Shown here: piece by piece, positions 6,878 to 14,298 of the stretch | Layout: every line of letters begins with the position of its first letter | Numbering within the stretch: position 1 is the stretch's first letter | DNA from: JAENWH01 sp038248745 | Lineage (GTDB): Bacteria > Bacillota > Clostridia > Peptostreptococcales > Anaerovoracaceae | Length of the DNA: 20,390 bases | Direction of reading: 5' to 3' | NCBI GenBank assembly: GCA_038248745.1 | Contig: JBBRXC010000015.1 | Coordinates: forward strand, 1 to 20,390 | Notes under the pieces: model-generated | What the model was told of the DNA's origin: nothing | The model's input: the letters and a program-made list of their open reading frames with translations, nothing else | Databases searched by the model: none | Program-made: the position numbers and the translations under genes

Positions 6878-8872
6878 CTATTCTCTATAAAGATAAACAA
6901 TACCTTCTTTTGCAATTTTCTCTCCTGCTTTCGGATACTGATCTATTATAATGAAATCTTCATTATTTGTCTGTGCAGGCGAAATGGCATATCTAAGCTT
7001 TTCCGAAACCAATAGTCCGATCACCTCGCTGAAACTTTTGCCAGTCACAGATGGCACAACTGTCTGTGTGCTATTTATTTTTTCCTCTTCCTCCTGGCTG
7101 TAGGAAGGCTGAATGTTTAAATATCTAAGCGTATTTTCCAATATTTCCTTTACAGCCGGTGATGCCGTTCCACTACCATACTGAATTCCTTTCGGGCTGT
7201 CCAAGACTACCAGCACGGTAATTCTTGGGTCATCCATTGGTGCAATGGCAATAGACGATGAGTCAGTGTCTGCACTGTATCCACCCTTGATTGCCTTATT
7301 TGCGGTACCCGTTTTAGCACCCACCCTGTACCCTGCAACCTTTGTTCCACTGGCTCCTGCCTCGACATAGGCTTCCATGGTATAAGCAACTTCTTCTGCC
7401 GTTTTCTTGGAAACCACCTGCCTTATTATTTGTGGTTCAAACTCTTGAACAGTCTTTCCGTTTTTATCAACTAAAGCTTTCACAAATCTCGGCTTCATGA
7501 TTTTTCCATCGTTTCCAAAAGAGGATATTGCTGTAATAAGGTTTATTGGGGTGACAGCTATTCCTTGCCCATAAGCCATGGTTGCAAGTCCTACTGGCCC
7601 TGCACCTTCTTTTGTTTGAATCAGAGAATTTCCTTCTCCCGGAAAATCTATGCCTGTTTTTCTGGTGATACCAAAAAGATCCAGATATTCAAAATATTTG
7701 TCATAGCCAATTCTTTGCGCCAGTTGAACAAACACCGGGTTACAGGAATTTCCAACTGCTTCAATTAAAGTTTCATCCCCATGGGGGTCATAATATCTCC
7801 AGCACTTTAAAATGGTGCCACTGACATTGATGGATCCTGAGTCGTAAAAATGTTCATTCAAATGGGTCAAACCCTCTTCTAATGCCATGGCAGTTGTAAG
7901 CAATTTAAAAGTGGAACCCGGCTCAAAGGTGTCACTGATCATGGGATTTCTCCACATATTATTCCAATAGTTCATTTTATCTGCATCTGGCAGAGACGCG
8001 ACATAGGCTGCCTGTGTCGGATCGATTGGTACTCTAGGATTGTTGGGGTCATACTCCGGAAACATGGCCATTGAAAGGATTTCTCCTGTCTTTGTTTCCA
8101 TAACGATTGCCATTCCACGATTCGAACCCGTCTTCTCCATGGCTGTTGCCAGTGCCTTTTCCGTATAATGCTGCACTACCTCATCTATTGTTAAAACAAG
8201 GCTTAATCCATCCTCTGCCTTGAAATACTTTTCAACGCCATAAGATAGACTGTTGCCCTTTACATCTACATTTTTTATCCATCTGCCTGGGGTTCCACTT
8301 AAAATCAAATTATATTTTCTTTCAAGCCCCACCAGTCCTCTGTTGTCATCTGTCACACTGCCTAAAACCTGGGAGGCAAACGCACCCAAAGGATAGTATC
8401 TTTTCACATCTTCCTGAATGTCTATTCCCACAACTGCTGCCATTTTTATTACATCCGCTTTTTCTTTGGAAATATATTTAGCGATCTTTATTCTGTCAGG
8501 GCTTTCACTTATCTGAGTTTTTAGCGCTATTGGCTCAAGTTCTAATGTTTTTGCCAGCAAATCTATGGTAGCCTCAAATTTTTCATCTACGTTTTCCACA
8601 AGTTTCGGGCTTTGTACAAGGCCAGGCGTCACCCAGATAGAATAAGTAAGGGCGCTTATGGCTAAATCCTTGCCGTTTCGATCATAAATAGCCCCACGCT
8701 TCGCGGGGATTGGCACATCCTGTGTCTGATATTTTGTGGCGAATTTTTGATAATCTTCGCCCTTCACGATCTGAACCCATCCGATTCTTATGATCATCAG
8801 TGTAAACATTATACAAATCACAGTAAACCCTATTATTATCCTTTTTTTGGTTCTTATTCCATTAGTTGTCAT
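6878..8872 (-). CDS. spoVD: Class B penicillin-binding protein, SpoVD/FtsI type, one PASTA domain
   Basis: A 664-residue transpeptidase that cross-links peptidoglycan and works with a SEDS polymerase. There is a short cytoplasmic head, one transmembrane anchor (about 11-33), then a PBP dimerisation domain starting at AKRGAIYDRNG. The catalytic domain has all three active-site motifs: STFK with Ser320, SCN at 376-378, and KTGT from Lys520. A single PASTA domain fills about residues 604-664. The size and single PASTA resemble Bacillus SpoVD more than the two-PASTA vegetative PbpB, but this is the only class B PBP in the cluster, so it may serve vegetative division instead. The start follows AGAGGG. 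The gene name is tentative; the class is not. Confidence 0.93.
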   Translation of the reverse strand: MTTNGIRTKKRIIIGFTVICIMFTLMIIRIGWVQIVKGEDYQKFATKYQTQDVPIPAKRGAIYDRNGKDLAISALTYSIWVTPGLVQSPKLVENVDEKFEATIDLLAKTLELEPIALKTQISESPDRIKIAKYISKEKADVIKMAAVVGIDIQEDVKRYYPLGAFASQVLGSVTDDNRGLVGLERKYNLILSGTPGRWIKNVDVKGNSLSYGVEKYFKAEDGLSLVLTIDEVVQHYTEKALATAMEKTGSNRGMAIVMETKTGEILSMAMFPEYDPNNPRVPIDPTQAAYVASLPDADKMNYWNNMWRNPMISDTFEPGSTFKLLTTAMALEEGLTHLNEHFYDSGSINVSGTILKCWRYYDPHGDETLIEAVGNSCNPVFVQLAQRIGYDKYFEYLDLFGITRKTGIDFPGEGNSLIQTKEGAGPVGLATMAYGQGIAVTPINLITAISSFGNDGKIMKPRFVKALVDKNGKTVQEFEPQIIRQVVSKKTAEEVAYTMEAYVEAGASGTKVAGYRVGAKTGTANKAIKGGYSADTDSSSIAIAPMDDPRITVLVVLDSPKGIQYGSGTASPAVKEILENTLRYLNIQPSYSQEEEEKINSTQTVVPSVTGKSFSEVIGLLVSEKLRYAISPAQTNNEDFIIIDQYPKAGEKIAKEGIVYLYRE

Positions 8873-8885
8873 TTTATCCCTCTAA

Positions 8886-8929
8886 ACAAAAAACCAGACA
8901 TCTCATTATTATAATTAAGTTACCTGGTT
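8886..8929 (-). terminator. Weak hairpin plus T-run between ftsL and spoVD
   Basis: On the minus strand AACCAG (8929-8924) pairs with CTGGTT (8897-8892) across a 26-nt AT-rich loop, and the RNA runs on into several U residues. The long loop and short stem make it a poor terminator. At most it could reduce read-through into spoVD. It may have no function. Confidence 0.25.
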
Positions 8930-8957
8930 GATCTAAAATATTAAATTATAATTAATT

Positions 8958-9296
8958 TTACTGATAAGCTTCAGATTTAATGATCATTGCAAAATCTCCG
9001 GAGGTCTTTTGTTCTGAAGCAATAAATACAAATTCATCCATTGTTGGATAAACCATTCCAAGTTCCATTTGTGCTTTTACTTCTAGCGTTTGGATGTTTG
9101 TGGCTTCATTGACCTGTACCGTTAGATTTTCAATTTCTCCTCTAAGTATATCATTTTCTTTGATGGTTGTGTTTGCCTGATATTTAACATTTGCTGCATA
9201 GGCTGTTGTAATTACAAGCCCAAGCCCAATAATACCAATAAGGATAATCGTCAGTAAAAGAATTCTTTTATTGTTTCTCAACATTTCATCTTTCAT
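8958..9296 (-). CDS. ftsL: FtsL-like septum formation initiator protein
   Basis: A 112-residue bitopic membrane protein. A short charged cytoplasmic N-terminus is followed by one transmembrane segment (about residues 12-34) and an extracytoplasmic stretch (about 38-80) with spaced hydrophobic residues that suit a short coiled coil. FtsL links FtsQ/DivIB and FtsB/DivIC and helps activate the septal SEDS-PBP pair. FtsL proteins share little sequence, so the call depends on size, topology and position between rsmH and the class B PBP gene, which is diagnostic in dcw clusters. The ATG at 9296 has a GGGGGT site about 9 nt upstream. An internal ATG at 9284 is less well placed. Confidence 0.85.
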   Translation of the reverse strand: MKDEMLRNNKRILLLTIILIGIIGLGLVITTAYAANVKYQANTTIKENDILRGEIENLTVQVNEATNIQTLEVKAQMELGMVYPTMDEFVFIASEQKTSGDFAMIIKSEAYQ

Positions 9297-9323
9297 AAAC
9301 TTTTACCCCCTTCTTATTTTTTT

Positions 9324-9390
9324 GCAACTCTCAATTTTATATTTTCTCCGCAACTATCAATTTTATATTTTCTCCGCAACTCTCAATTTT
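9324..9390. repeat. 26-bp tandem duplication covering the rsmH 3' end
   Basis: Plus-strand units gcaact(c/a)tcaattttatattttctcc occur at 9324-9349 and 9350-9375, with a partial third copy (first 15 nt) at 9376-9390. The rightmost part is the last codons of rsmH. The leftward units are extra copies of the gene's end and stop region, lying in the rsmH-ftsL gap. The two full units differ by one base, so the duplication looks recent. Confidence 0.9.
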
Positions 9391-10298
9391 GCACTTCGCG
9401 CTCTTGGGTTCAGTTCAAGCTCTTCTTCTGAAGCAATAATAGGTTTCCTGCTTATTTTTTTCACATCTGCTATTTTCCCACATACACACATTGGAAGATC
9501 CTTTGGACATTTACAAGGGTCGGCTCTCAAATTGAATATGTCTTTTACTATTCTATCTTCCAGAGAATGAAAAGTGATGATGCAAAGTCTGCCCCCAGTT
9601 GCCATGGTGTCACAAAACTCATCAACTGCTCTTTCCAGTTGACCCAGCTCATCGTTTACTTCAATTCTTATCGCCTGAAAAGTTCTTTTGGCAGGATGTG
9701 GACCATCTCTTCTTGCCGCTGCTGGAATGGCGGCTTTTATTGCCGCCACCAGTTCAAATGTTGTTTCAAGCCTTTTTTCTTTTCTCGCCTTTACAACAAA
9801 TTCACTTATTCTGGAAGCCCACCGTTCTTCTCCATATTTTCTAATTATCTCATTCAATTCTTTCACTGAATATGTATTTACTATTTCCTCTGCTGTTATG
9901 CTGTCATCCGCATTCATTCTCATGTCCAGTGGTGCATCCTGCATATAGGAGAACCCTCTTTTAAAATTATCAAGTTGAAAAGAAGAAACACCCAAGTCTA
10001 GCAAAGCACCGTCAATTTTCGATAACCCCAATTCCTCAAGAACTGCTTTAATATTTGAATAATTGCTTTTCACGAAATATTTCTTGCAAGGGAATTCTTT
10101 GAGTCTTTCCATCGATGCGTCCAATGCATCCTGGTCTCTATCAATGCCAATTAAGATTCCTTTTTCATTTAACTTCTCACAAATTCCTGAAGCATGTCCA
10201 CCACCGCCCAATGTACCATCTACATAGATTCCATCTGGCTTGATGTTTAAATTTTCTATACATTCATCAAACAATACTGATGTATGTTTAAATTCCAT
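9363..10298 (-). CDS. rsmH: RsmH (MraW), 16S rRNA C1402 N4-methyltransferase
   Basis: A 311-residue SAM-dependent enzyme that methylates N4 of C1402 in 16S rRNA. The N-terminus MEFKHTSVLFDE matches the family, followed by the SAM-binding motif VDGTLGGGGHA. LLDLGVSSFQLD, MRMN, HPAKRTFQAIRIEVNDEL and ITFHSLEDRIVK are all family signatures. A cysteine-rich patch (CKCPKDLPMCVC) near the C-terminus is common in Firmicute members. I prefer the ATG at 10298, which overlaps the end of mraZ by 11 nt. A TTG at 10319 would add seven residues not normally found. No strong ribosome binding site precedes 10298, so coupling to mraZ translation is likely. The 3' end is duplicated downstream. Confidence 0.97.
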   Translation of the reverse strand: MEFKHTSVLFDECIENLNIKPDGIYVDGTLGGGGHASGICEKLNEKGILIGIDRDQDALDASMERLKEFPCKKYFVKSNYSNIKAVLEELGLSKIDGALLDLGVSSFQLDNFKRGFSYMQDAPLDMRMNADDSITAEEIVNTYSVKELNEIIRKYGEERWASRISEFVVKARKEKRLETTFELVAAIKAAIPAAARRDGPHPAKRTFQAIRIEVNDELGQLERAVDEFCDTMATGGRLCIITFHSLEDRIVKDIFNLRADPCKCPKDLPMCVCGKIADVKKISRKPIIASEEELELNPRARSAKLRVAEKI

Positions 10299-10719
10299 AT
10301 TCGGCCATTTTCTGAGCAAAATCGGACGACTCCAATTCTGTTATGTTCTCAGCCTTTTCCCACTCTTCCTTACTCCAGATTTCTATTTTATTTAAAAGAC
10401 CTACCGTTACCAGATCCTTTTCAATGTTCGCATATTCTCTTAATTCCTGCGGTATGATGATTCTTCCCTGCCTGTCAATTTCAGTTTCTATTGCATTTGC
10501 ATAAAAGTGCCTTATAAAGGCTCTCACGTCTGAATTTGAAGAAGGCAACTCTGAAAGTTTTTTCATGAATTGTTCCCATTCAGAGGCTGGATAAATATAA
10601 AGACATTTATCTATTCCTCTTGTAAGTACAAACTTGAACCCAAGTTCTTCCCTGTACTTTGCAGGCACAATCATTCTGCTTTTTAAGTCTATAGAATTTT
10701 GATATTTCCCCATCAACAT
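10288..10719 (-). CDS. mraZ: MraZ, transcriptional regulator of the dcw cluster
   Basis: A 143-residue DNA-binding protein of the SpoVT/AbrB superfamily with two tandem swapped-hairpin domains. Each carries the expected core: DLKSRMIVP near residue 12 and DRQGRIIIP near residue 80. The start MLMGKYQNSID matches the family's usual MFMGEY opening, which fixes the ATG at 10719. A GGGG-containing site lies about 8 nt upstream. MraZ forms ring-shaped oligomers and binds short repeats in its own promoter to control the dcw operon. The matching operator is visible directly upstream, so this gene is probably autoregulated. It is the first gene of the minus-strand operon. Confidence 0.97.
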   Translation of the reverse strand: MLMGKYQNSIDLKSRMIVPAKYREELGFKFVLTRGIDKCLYIYPASEWEQFMKKLSELPSSNSDVRAFIRHFYANAIETEIDRQGRIIIPQELREYANIEKDLVTVGLLNKIEIWSKEEWEKAENITELESSDFAQKMAEYGI

Positions 10720-10746
10720 AGACTTTACCCCGCTTTACTTTTGATA

Positions 10747-10782
10747 TATTCCCACTATACCCCACTTCTCTCCACTTAACAA
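10747..10782 (-). promoter_or_regulatory. dcw operon promoter overlapping three MraZ boxes
   Basis: On the minus strand a -35 TTGTTA (10782-10777), a 17-bp spacer and a -10 TATAGT (10759-10754) form a good sigma-A type promoter, with transcription starting near 10747. Three direct repeats, GTGGA (10775-10771), GTGGG (10765-10761) and GTGGG (10755-10751), are spaced exactly 10 bp apart, on one helix face. This is the arrangement known for MraZ binding sites. The boxes fill the spacer and reach the -10 element, so binding would block polymerase. Confidence 0.85.
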
Positions 10783-10792
10783 CAAAAAACGC

Positions 10793-10817
10793 AAAAAAAA
10801 CGAGCAAAAACGCCCGT
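10793..10817 (-). terminator. Rho-independent terminator of sfsA
   Basis: On the minus strand ACGGGC (10817-10812) pairs with GCTCGT (10805-10800), including one G-U pair, across a six-base loop, and eight T residues follow (10800-10793). It separates sfsA from the mraZ promoter, which starts about 10 bp downstream. Confidence 0.8.
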
Positions 10818-10863
10818 AATTTTTCATATTTTATAAAACTTAATTTATTTTAGAACCATTTCA

Positions 10864-11637
10864 CTAGATATTGTGCAAATTTATTTTTACCCTTCTATAT
10901 ATATGAAGAGAATTCACGCCTACCTGACAATTAAATGCCAAAGGTACGACCCCTTGATCTGCTGCTTTCCTCAACGCATCTCCAAATTCTTGATGCATTA
11001 GGTCATTGGGCCTGAATTCTTTAATGCCCGCCATCTGTATGACGAATATGATATAAGCATCATACCCTTCTTGCTTTGCAGCGATCAACTCTTCAATATG
11101 TTTTACTCCTCTGATTGTAGGCGCATCTGGGAACCTTGAAATTCCTTGGTCTTCAAGGGTTGCTCCCTTTACTTCTATAAATGCTTTTTTCTCCCCCTGC
11201 TTAATATAAATATCCAACCTGGAGTTGCCATAAGTCCGTTCCATAAATATTTCCAGTTTATTTTTATCAAACCCAGGCAGTATAATTGTTCCATTAAGAA
11301 TTGCCTCTTTTACGACAATATTAGGCGCCTGAGAATCCATATTAATTAGAAGTTTTCTGGAATTCTCACCTGACAGAATATTTGGGGAAAGATTATTTGT
11401 TTCTTCCTGCCATTCCACCTTTTTTTCAACACAGATTATTGAATACCTTAGTTTTCTTTGCCTCATGTCATCTTTGAAATCCTGCAAGTAAAGAACAGCG
11501 CCTTCCACTAGTAGTTCTCGGCAGCGACCCGTATTTTTCACATGGCAGTCAACCATTTCATTGTCCACAATCGCCTCTGCTATAAATCTATTGGGTCTCG
11601 AGACAAAAACCCCTTTCACCATATTTTTATATTCCAT
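10864..11637 (-). CDS. sfsA: SfsA family protein (sugar fermentation stimulation protein homologue)
   Basis: A 257-residue protein of the SfsA family, which was named in E. coli for stimulating maltose use. It has an N-terminal OB-like region and a C-terminal nuclease-like fold. Visible family signatures are FVSRPNRFIAEA near the start, CHVKNTGRC, RTYGNSRLDIYI and FIEVKGATLE; the D...ExK arrangement recalls PD-(D/E)xK nucleases. HQEFGDALRKAA follows near the C-terminus. The true role is unsettled in the family. I chose the ATG at 11637 because GAGGAG lies 5 nt upstream. An upstream in-frame ATG at 11673 lies inside a 63-nt palindrome and would add residues foreign to the family. The gene is monocistronic, with its own terminator. 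Confidence 0.93.
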   Translation of the reverse strand: MEYKNMVKGVFVSRPNRFIAEAIVDNEMVDCHVKNTGRCRELLVEGAVLYLQDFKDDMRQRKLRYSIICVEKKVEWQEETNNLSPNILSGENSRKLLINMDSQAPNIVVKEAILNGTIILPGFDKNKLEIFMERTYGNSRLDIYIKQGEKKAFIEVKGATLEDQGISRFPDAPTIRGVKHIEELIAAKQEGYDAYIIFVIQMAGIKEFRPNDLMHQEFGDALRKAADQGVVPLAFNCQVGVNSLHIYRRVKINLHNI

Positions 11638-11649
11638 TTTTCTCCTCAC

Positions 11650-11712
11650 AAGCCCATTATAAGCATCCGACATTGGGCTTCAAGCCCAATGTCGGATGCT
11701 TATAATGGGCTT
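11650..11712. repeat. Perfect 63-nt inverted repeat (31-bp arms, 1-nt centre)
   Basis: The arms 11650-11680 and 11682-11712 are exact reverse complements around the single base 11681. Each arm also begins with aagccca and ends with tgggctt, so it is itself an imperfect inverted repeat. The element sits a few nt upstream of the sfsA ribosome binding site (GAGGAG, 11642-11647) and would fold into a very stable hairpin in the sfsA leader, or a cruciform in DNA. No T-run follows on either strand, and I see no flanking target-site duplication. Confidence 0.95.
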
Positions 11713-11762
11713 CAAAAATTCTTTTTACCTATTTTTACCCAAAATATGTTATATTAAATAGG

Positions 11763-11785
11763 TATAATACAAAAAAAGGGGTGTG
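11763..11785 (+). promoter_or_regulatory. Possible promoter and ribosome binding site of the lipoprotein-lgt-ychF run
   Basis: TATAAT at 11763-11768 is a consensus -10, but no good -35 hexamer stands 16-18 bp upstream. A GGGGTG site near 11779-11784 precedes the ATG at 11794 by about 10 nt. The position, 26 nt ahead of the first plus-strand gene, makes it the likeliest promoter for this run. Confidence 0.45.
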
Positions 11786-11793
11786 AAATTTAT

Positions 11794-12312
11794 ATGAAAT
11801 CAACTGTTAAATTAACTTTATTATTGGCGTTATCGTTTGTAATGCTCCTTTCCATGTCTGGGTGCAATAATCCAAAGCAAATTGGCAGCACTTACGAAGA
11901 ACCGGAAATAACTGTGGAATACTTATCCACAGAATATGTGGATCAATTAATTAGAGATGGTGCTACGCATTTTTTTGGTACCATTCAAATAACCATAGGC
12001 GAAAACAGTAATCCTTTTATTACAATAGCTGAAAAAGAACTGGTGAAAGATTCTGATCATCCAAAAGGATACTATATTGCAGACAAAAATCTAGAGTCTA
12101 CCTACCCGCTGTCATTTGAAGCAAGAACGACACATTTAACCGGTGAAACAAGCATTGCAAATATAATGACCTCAGAAAACTTTGTCAAAGCCGTCGCTTC
12201 AGACATAAAAAATGCTCCTCAAAAAACGCCTGGGGAGAGCGTATTGAAATTTTATGATATATATGTCATTGGCGATCAAGTTGAACTGATCTTAGCCCAT
12301 TATTTGAATTAG
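11794..12312 (+). CDS. Small lipoprotein of unknown function
   Basis: A 172-residue protein I do not recognise beyond its export signal. Residues 1-23 form a type II (lipoprotein) signal peptide: Lys at positions 2 and 6, a hydrophobic core, then the lipobox MSGC with Cys24 as the predicted lipidated residue. Mature residues 25-172 are mixed alpha/beta-looking, acidic and hydrophilic, with no further Cys and no transmembrane segment. It would be anchored on the outer face of the cytoplasmic membrane. It lies 13 nt upstream of lgt, the gene for the enzyme that would attach its lipid, and is probably co-transcribed with it. No catalytic motif is visible. Confidence 0.8.
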   Translation: MKSTVKLTLLLALSFVMLLSMSGCNNPKQIGSTYEEPEITVEYLSTEYVDQLIRDGATHFFGTIQITIGENSNPFITIAEKELVKDSDHPKGYYIADKNLESTYPLSFEARTTHLTGETSIANIMTSENFVKAVASDIKNAPQKTPGESVLKFYDIYVIGDQVELILAHYLN

Positions 12313-12325
12313 AAAGGATTTATTT

Positions 12326-13111
12326 ATGAGCAATTCCATTTTTAACAATTTACCTGTTCCAAACCCGATTGCCTTCACCATTTTTTCTTTAGATGTTATG
12401 TGGTATGGCGTTCTCATCGCAACAGGAATTATATTGGCTACACTTCTTGTGTATTACAGAGCACCTATGCATGGCATTGATCAAAACCGTACCCTTGACT
12501 TCATTTTAATCTGTCTTCCGATTGGAATCGTTGGGGCCAGAGCCTATTATGTTTTTTTCGAATGGGATTCTTATGCTGGTAATATCTATAAGATCATTAA
12601 CATACGAGAGGGCGGTCTCGCCATACACGGGGGTTTGCTATTCGGCTTGCTTGCAGCAGCGATTTTGTGTCTCATTTGGAAAATAAGGCCTTTTAACCTG
12701 TTGGATTTAGTAGTTCCAGCCATTGCACTTGCTCAGTCAATCGGCCGGTGGGGCAATTATTTTAACTCAGAGGCGCATGGAGGGCCTACCAATTTACCGT
12801 GGGGAATCATCGTCAATGGAGAAATGGTACACCCGACTTTTTTATATGAGTCCATCTGGTGCTTTATTTTATTTATAATATTGCTGTTGGTTGATAATAA
12901 ACGCAAGTTTGAAGGCCAGGTATTTTTGCTTTATGGCATCCTGTACTCCATCGTAAGATTTTTTATAGAAGGGCTTCGTACAGACAGCCTTATGTTGGGG
13001 AATTTAAAACAGGCGCAAGTGCTGAGTTTATCTGTTATAGCAATATTTTCAGTAATATATATCATATTAAATAGGAAATCAGGTTTTAGTGGAAAAAGGA
13101 GATATCAATGA
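12326..13111 (+). CDS. lgt: Lgt, prolipoprotein diacylglyceryl transferase
   Basis: A 261-residue multi-pass membrane enzyme that transfers diacylglycerol from phosphatidylglycerol to the lipobox cysteine of exported prolipoproteins, the first step of lipoprotein maturation. About seven hydrophobic segments are visible. The family signature GRWGNYFNSEAHGG spans residues about 140-153. REGGLAIHGG holds the conserved catalytic-type His near residue 101, and RFFIEGLRTDSL near 211-222 contains the essential-type Arg. The start has an AAAGGA site. The gene overlaps ychF by 4 nt (ATGA), so the two are probably translationally coupled. The length is slightly short but normal for Firmicutes. Confidence 0.97.
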   Translation: MSNSIFNNLPVPNPIAFTIFSLDVMWYGVLIATGIILATLLVYYRAPMHGIDQNRTLDFILICLPIGIVGARAYYVFFEWDSYAGNIYKIINIREGGLAIHGGLLFGLLAAAILCLIWKIRPFNLLDLVVPAIALAQSIGRWGNYFNSEAHGGPTNLPWGIIVNGEMVHPTFLYESIWCFILFIILLLVDNKRKFEGQVFLLYGILYSIVRFFIEGLRTDSLMLGNLKQAQVLSLSVIAIFSVIYIILNRKSGFSGKRRYQ

Positions 13112-14202
13112 AATTAGGTATAGTAGGTTTACCAAATGTTGGGAAGAGTACTCTTTTCAATGCAATAACAAAGGCTGGCGCAGAGGCAGCCAACTACCCT
13201 TTCTGCACCATTGAACCAAATGTAGGCGTTGTGACTGTGCCTGATGAACGTCTAAAGGTTCTAACAGAAATGTATAAAGCGCGAAAAACGGTTTACACCG
13301 CAATCGAATTCTATGACATAGCCGGTTTGGTTAAAGGTGCCTCTAAAGGAGAAGGGCTGGGGAACAAATTTCTTGGGCACATCAGAGAGGTGGCAGCAAT
13401 TGTTCATGTAGTAAGATGTTTCGATGATCAGAATGTGGTTCATGTTGAAGGAAAAATCGATCCAATATCAGACATTGAAACCATTAATACCGAGCTGATT
13501 CTTTCAGATATAGAACTTGTTGAGCGAAGATTAAATAAAGCGCAAAAAAATCTGAAGGGTGACAAATCGCTGCAGGTTGAAATAGAATTGCTAAAAAGGC
13601 TTTTTGATGTTCTTGGTAATGGCATTTCTGCCAGAACCATGGATTTGACCGAGGATGAATATGAATACGTCAATGAGATGGATCTTCTTTCCTTTAAGCC
13701 AATCATTTATGCAGCCAACGTCTCCGAGGAAGAGATTTCTTCAGAAACTGAAAATGACTATGTAAAAGCGGTCAGAGCTTTTGCTGAAACAGAAGGTTCT
13801 GATGTGGTTGTCATATGTGCAAAAATAGAGTCTGAAATTTCAGAGCTGGAGGATGACGAAAAGCAAATGTTCCTTGATGAACTTGGCATTGCTGAGTCTG
13901 GACTGGATAAACTGGTAAGGGCGTCTTACCACCTGCTGAATCTCATCTCTTTTTTAACTGCAGGTGAACCTGAAGTCAGAGCCTGGACCATAACCAGAGG
14001 CACAAAAGCCCCGGGTGCTGCCGGTAAAATCCACACGGATTTTGAAAAAGGGTTTATTCGTGCTGAGACGGTTGCCTATGATACCCTGGTTCATTGTGGC
14101 GGCAATCTGGTGACCGCAAAAGAAAAGGGCCTTCTAAAATCAGAAGGAAAAGAATATGTGGTAAAAGACGGAGATGTGATCCACTTCCTGTTTAATGTAT
14201 AG
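13108..14202 (+). CDS. ychF: YchF/OLA1 family ATPase
   Basis: A 364-residue cytoplasmic P-loop protein of the Obg-related YchF/OLA1 family. It binds ATP in preference to GTP, associates with ribosomes and is linked to stress adaptation. G1 is GLPNVGKST (residues 6-14) and G3 is DIAGLVKGASKGEGLGN. As in other HAS-type GTPases, the usual catalytic Gln after DxxG is replaced by a hydrophobic residue (Leu). The family-specific NxxE motif replacing NKxD appears as NVSEE. A coiled-coil insertion (about 130-180) and a C-terminal TGS domain (about 280-364) complete the expected layout. AAGGAG precedes the start, which overlaps the lgt stop. A strong terminator follows. Confidence 0.97.
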   Translation: MKLGIVGLPNVGKSTLFNAITKAGAEAANYPFCTIEPNVGVVTVPDERLKVLTEMYKARKTVYTAIEFYDIAGLVKGASKGEGLGNKFLGHIREVAAIVHVVRCFDDQNVVHVEGKIDPISDIETINTELILSDIELVERRLNKAQKNLKGDKSLQVEIELLKRLFDVLGNGISARTMDLTEDEYEYVNEMDLLSFKPIIYAANVSEEEISSETENDYVKAVRAFAETEGSDVVVICAKIESEISELEDDEKQMFLDELGIAESGLDKLVRASYHLLNLISFLTAGEPEVRAWTITRGTKAPGAAGKIHTDFEKGFIRAETVAYDTLVHCGGNLVTAKEKGLLKSEGKEYVVKDGDVIHFLFNV

Positions 14203-14217
14203 GATTTAAATTCCCGC

Positions 14218-14253
14218 AAAAAAGCAGCTTCCATGAATTGGATGCTGCTTTTA
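14218..14253 (+). terminator. Bidirectional rho-independent terminator between convergent genes
   Basis: AAAAGCAGC (14220-14228) pairs with GCTGCTTTT (14244-14252). Three more pairs form inside after one mismatch, with a short loop. A-runs on the left and T-runs on the right mean it can serve both ychF on the plus strand and the sensor gene on the minus strand, whose stop lies 46 nt away. Confidence 0.9.
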
Positions 14254-14298
14254 TATTTTGGTTGGTTGGCAAAATACCCCTGTTACTGTTTTATACCG

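Noticed and set aside
10299..10319. A TTG start for rsmH at 10319
   Set aside because: RsmH proteins normally begin close to the xFxHxSVLxxE motif, which the ATG at 10298 provides. The seven added residues come from mraZ read in another frame.
11638..11673. An upstream in-frame start for sfsA at 11673
   Set aside because: The added residues come from the palindrome, whose mirror arm encodes the same peptide on the other strand. The ATG at 11637 has a good GAGGAG site and matches the family start.
11650..11712. The long palindrome as a transcription terminator
   Set aside because: No T-run follows on either strand, and it lies upstream of sfsA in its leader, not after a gene.
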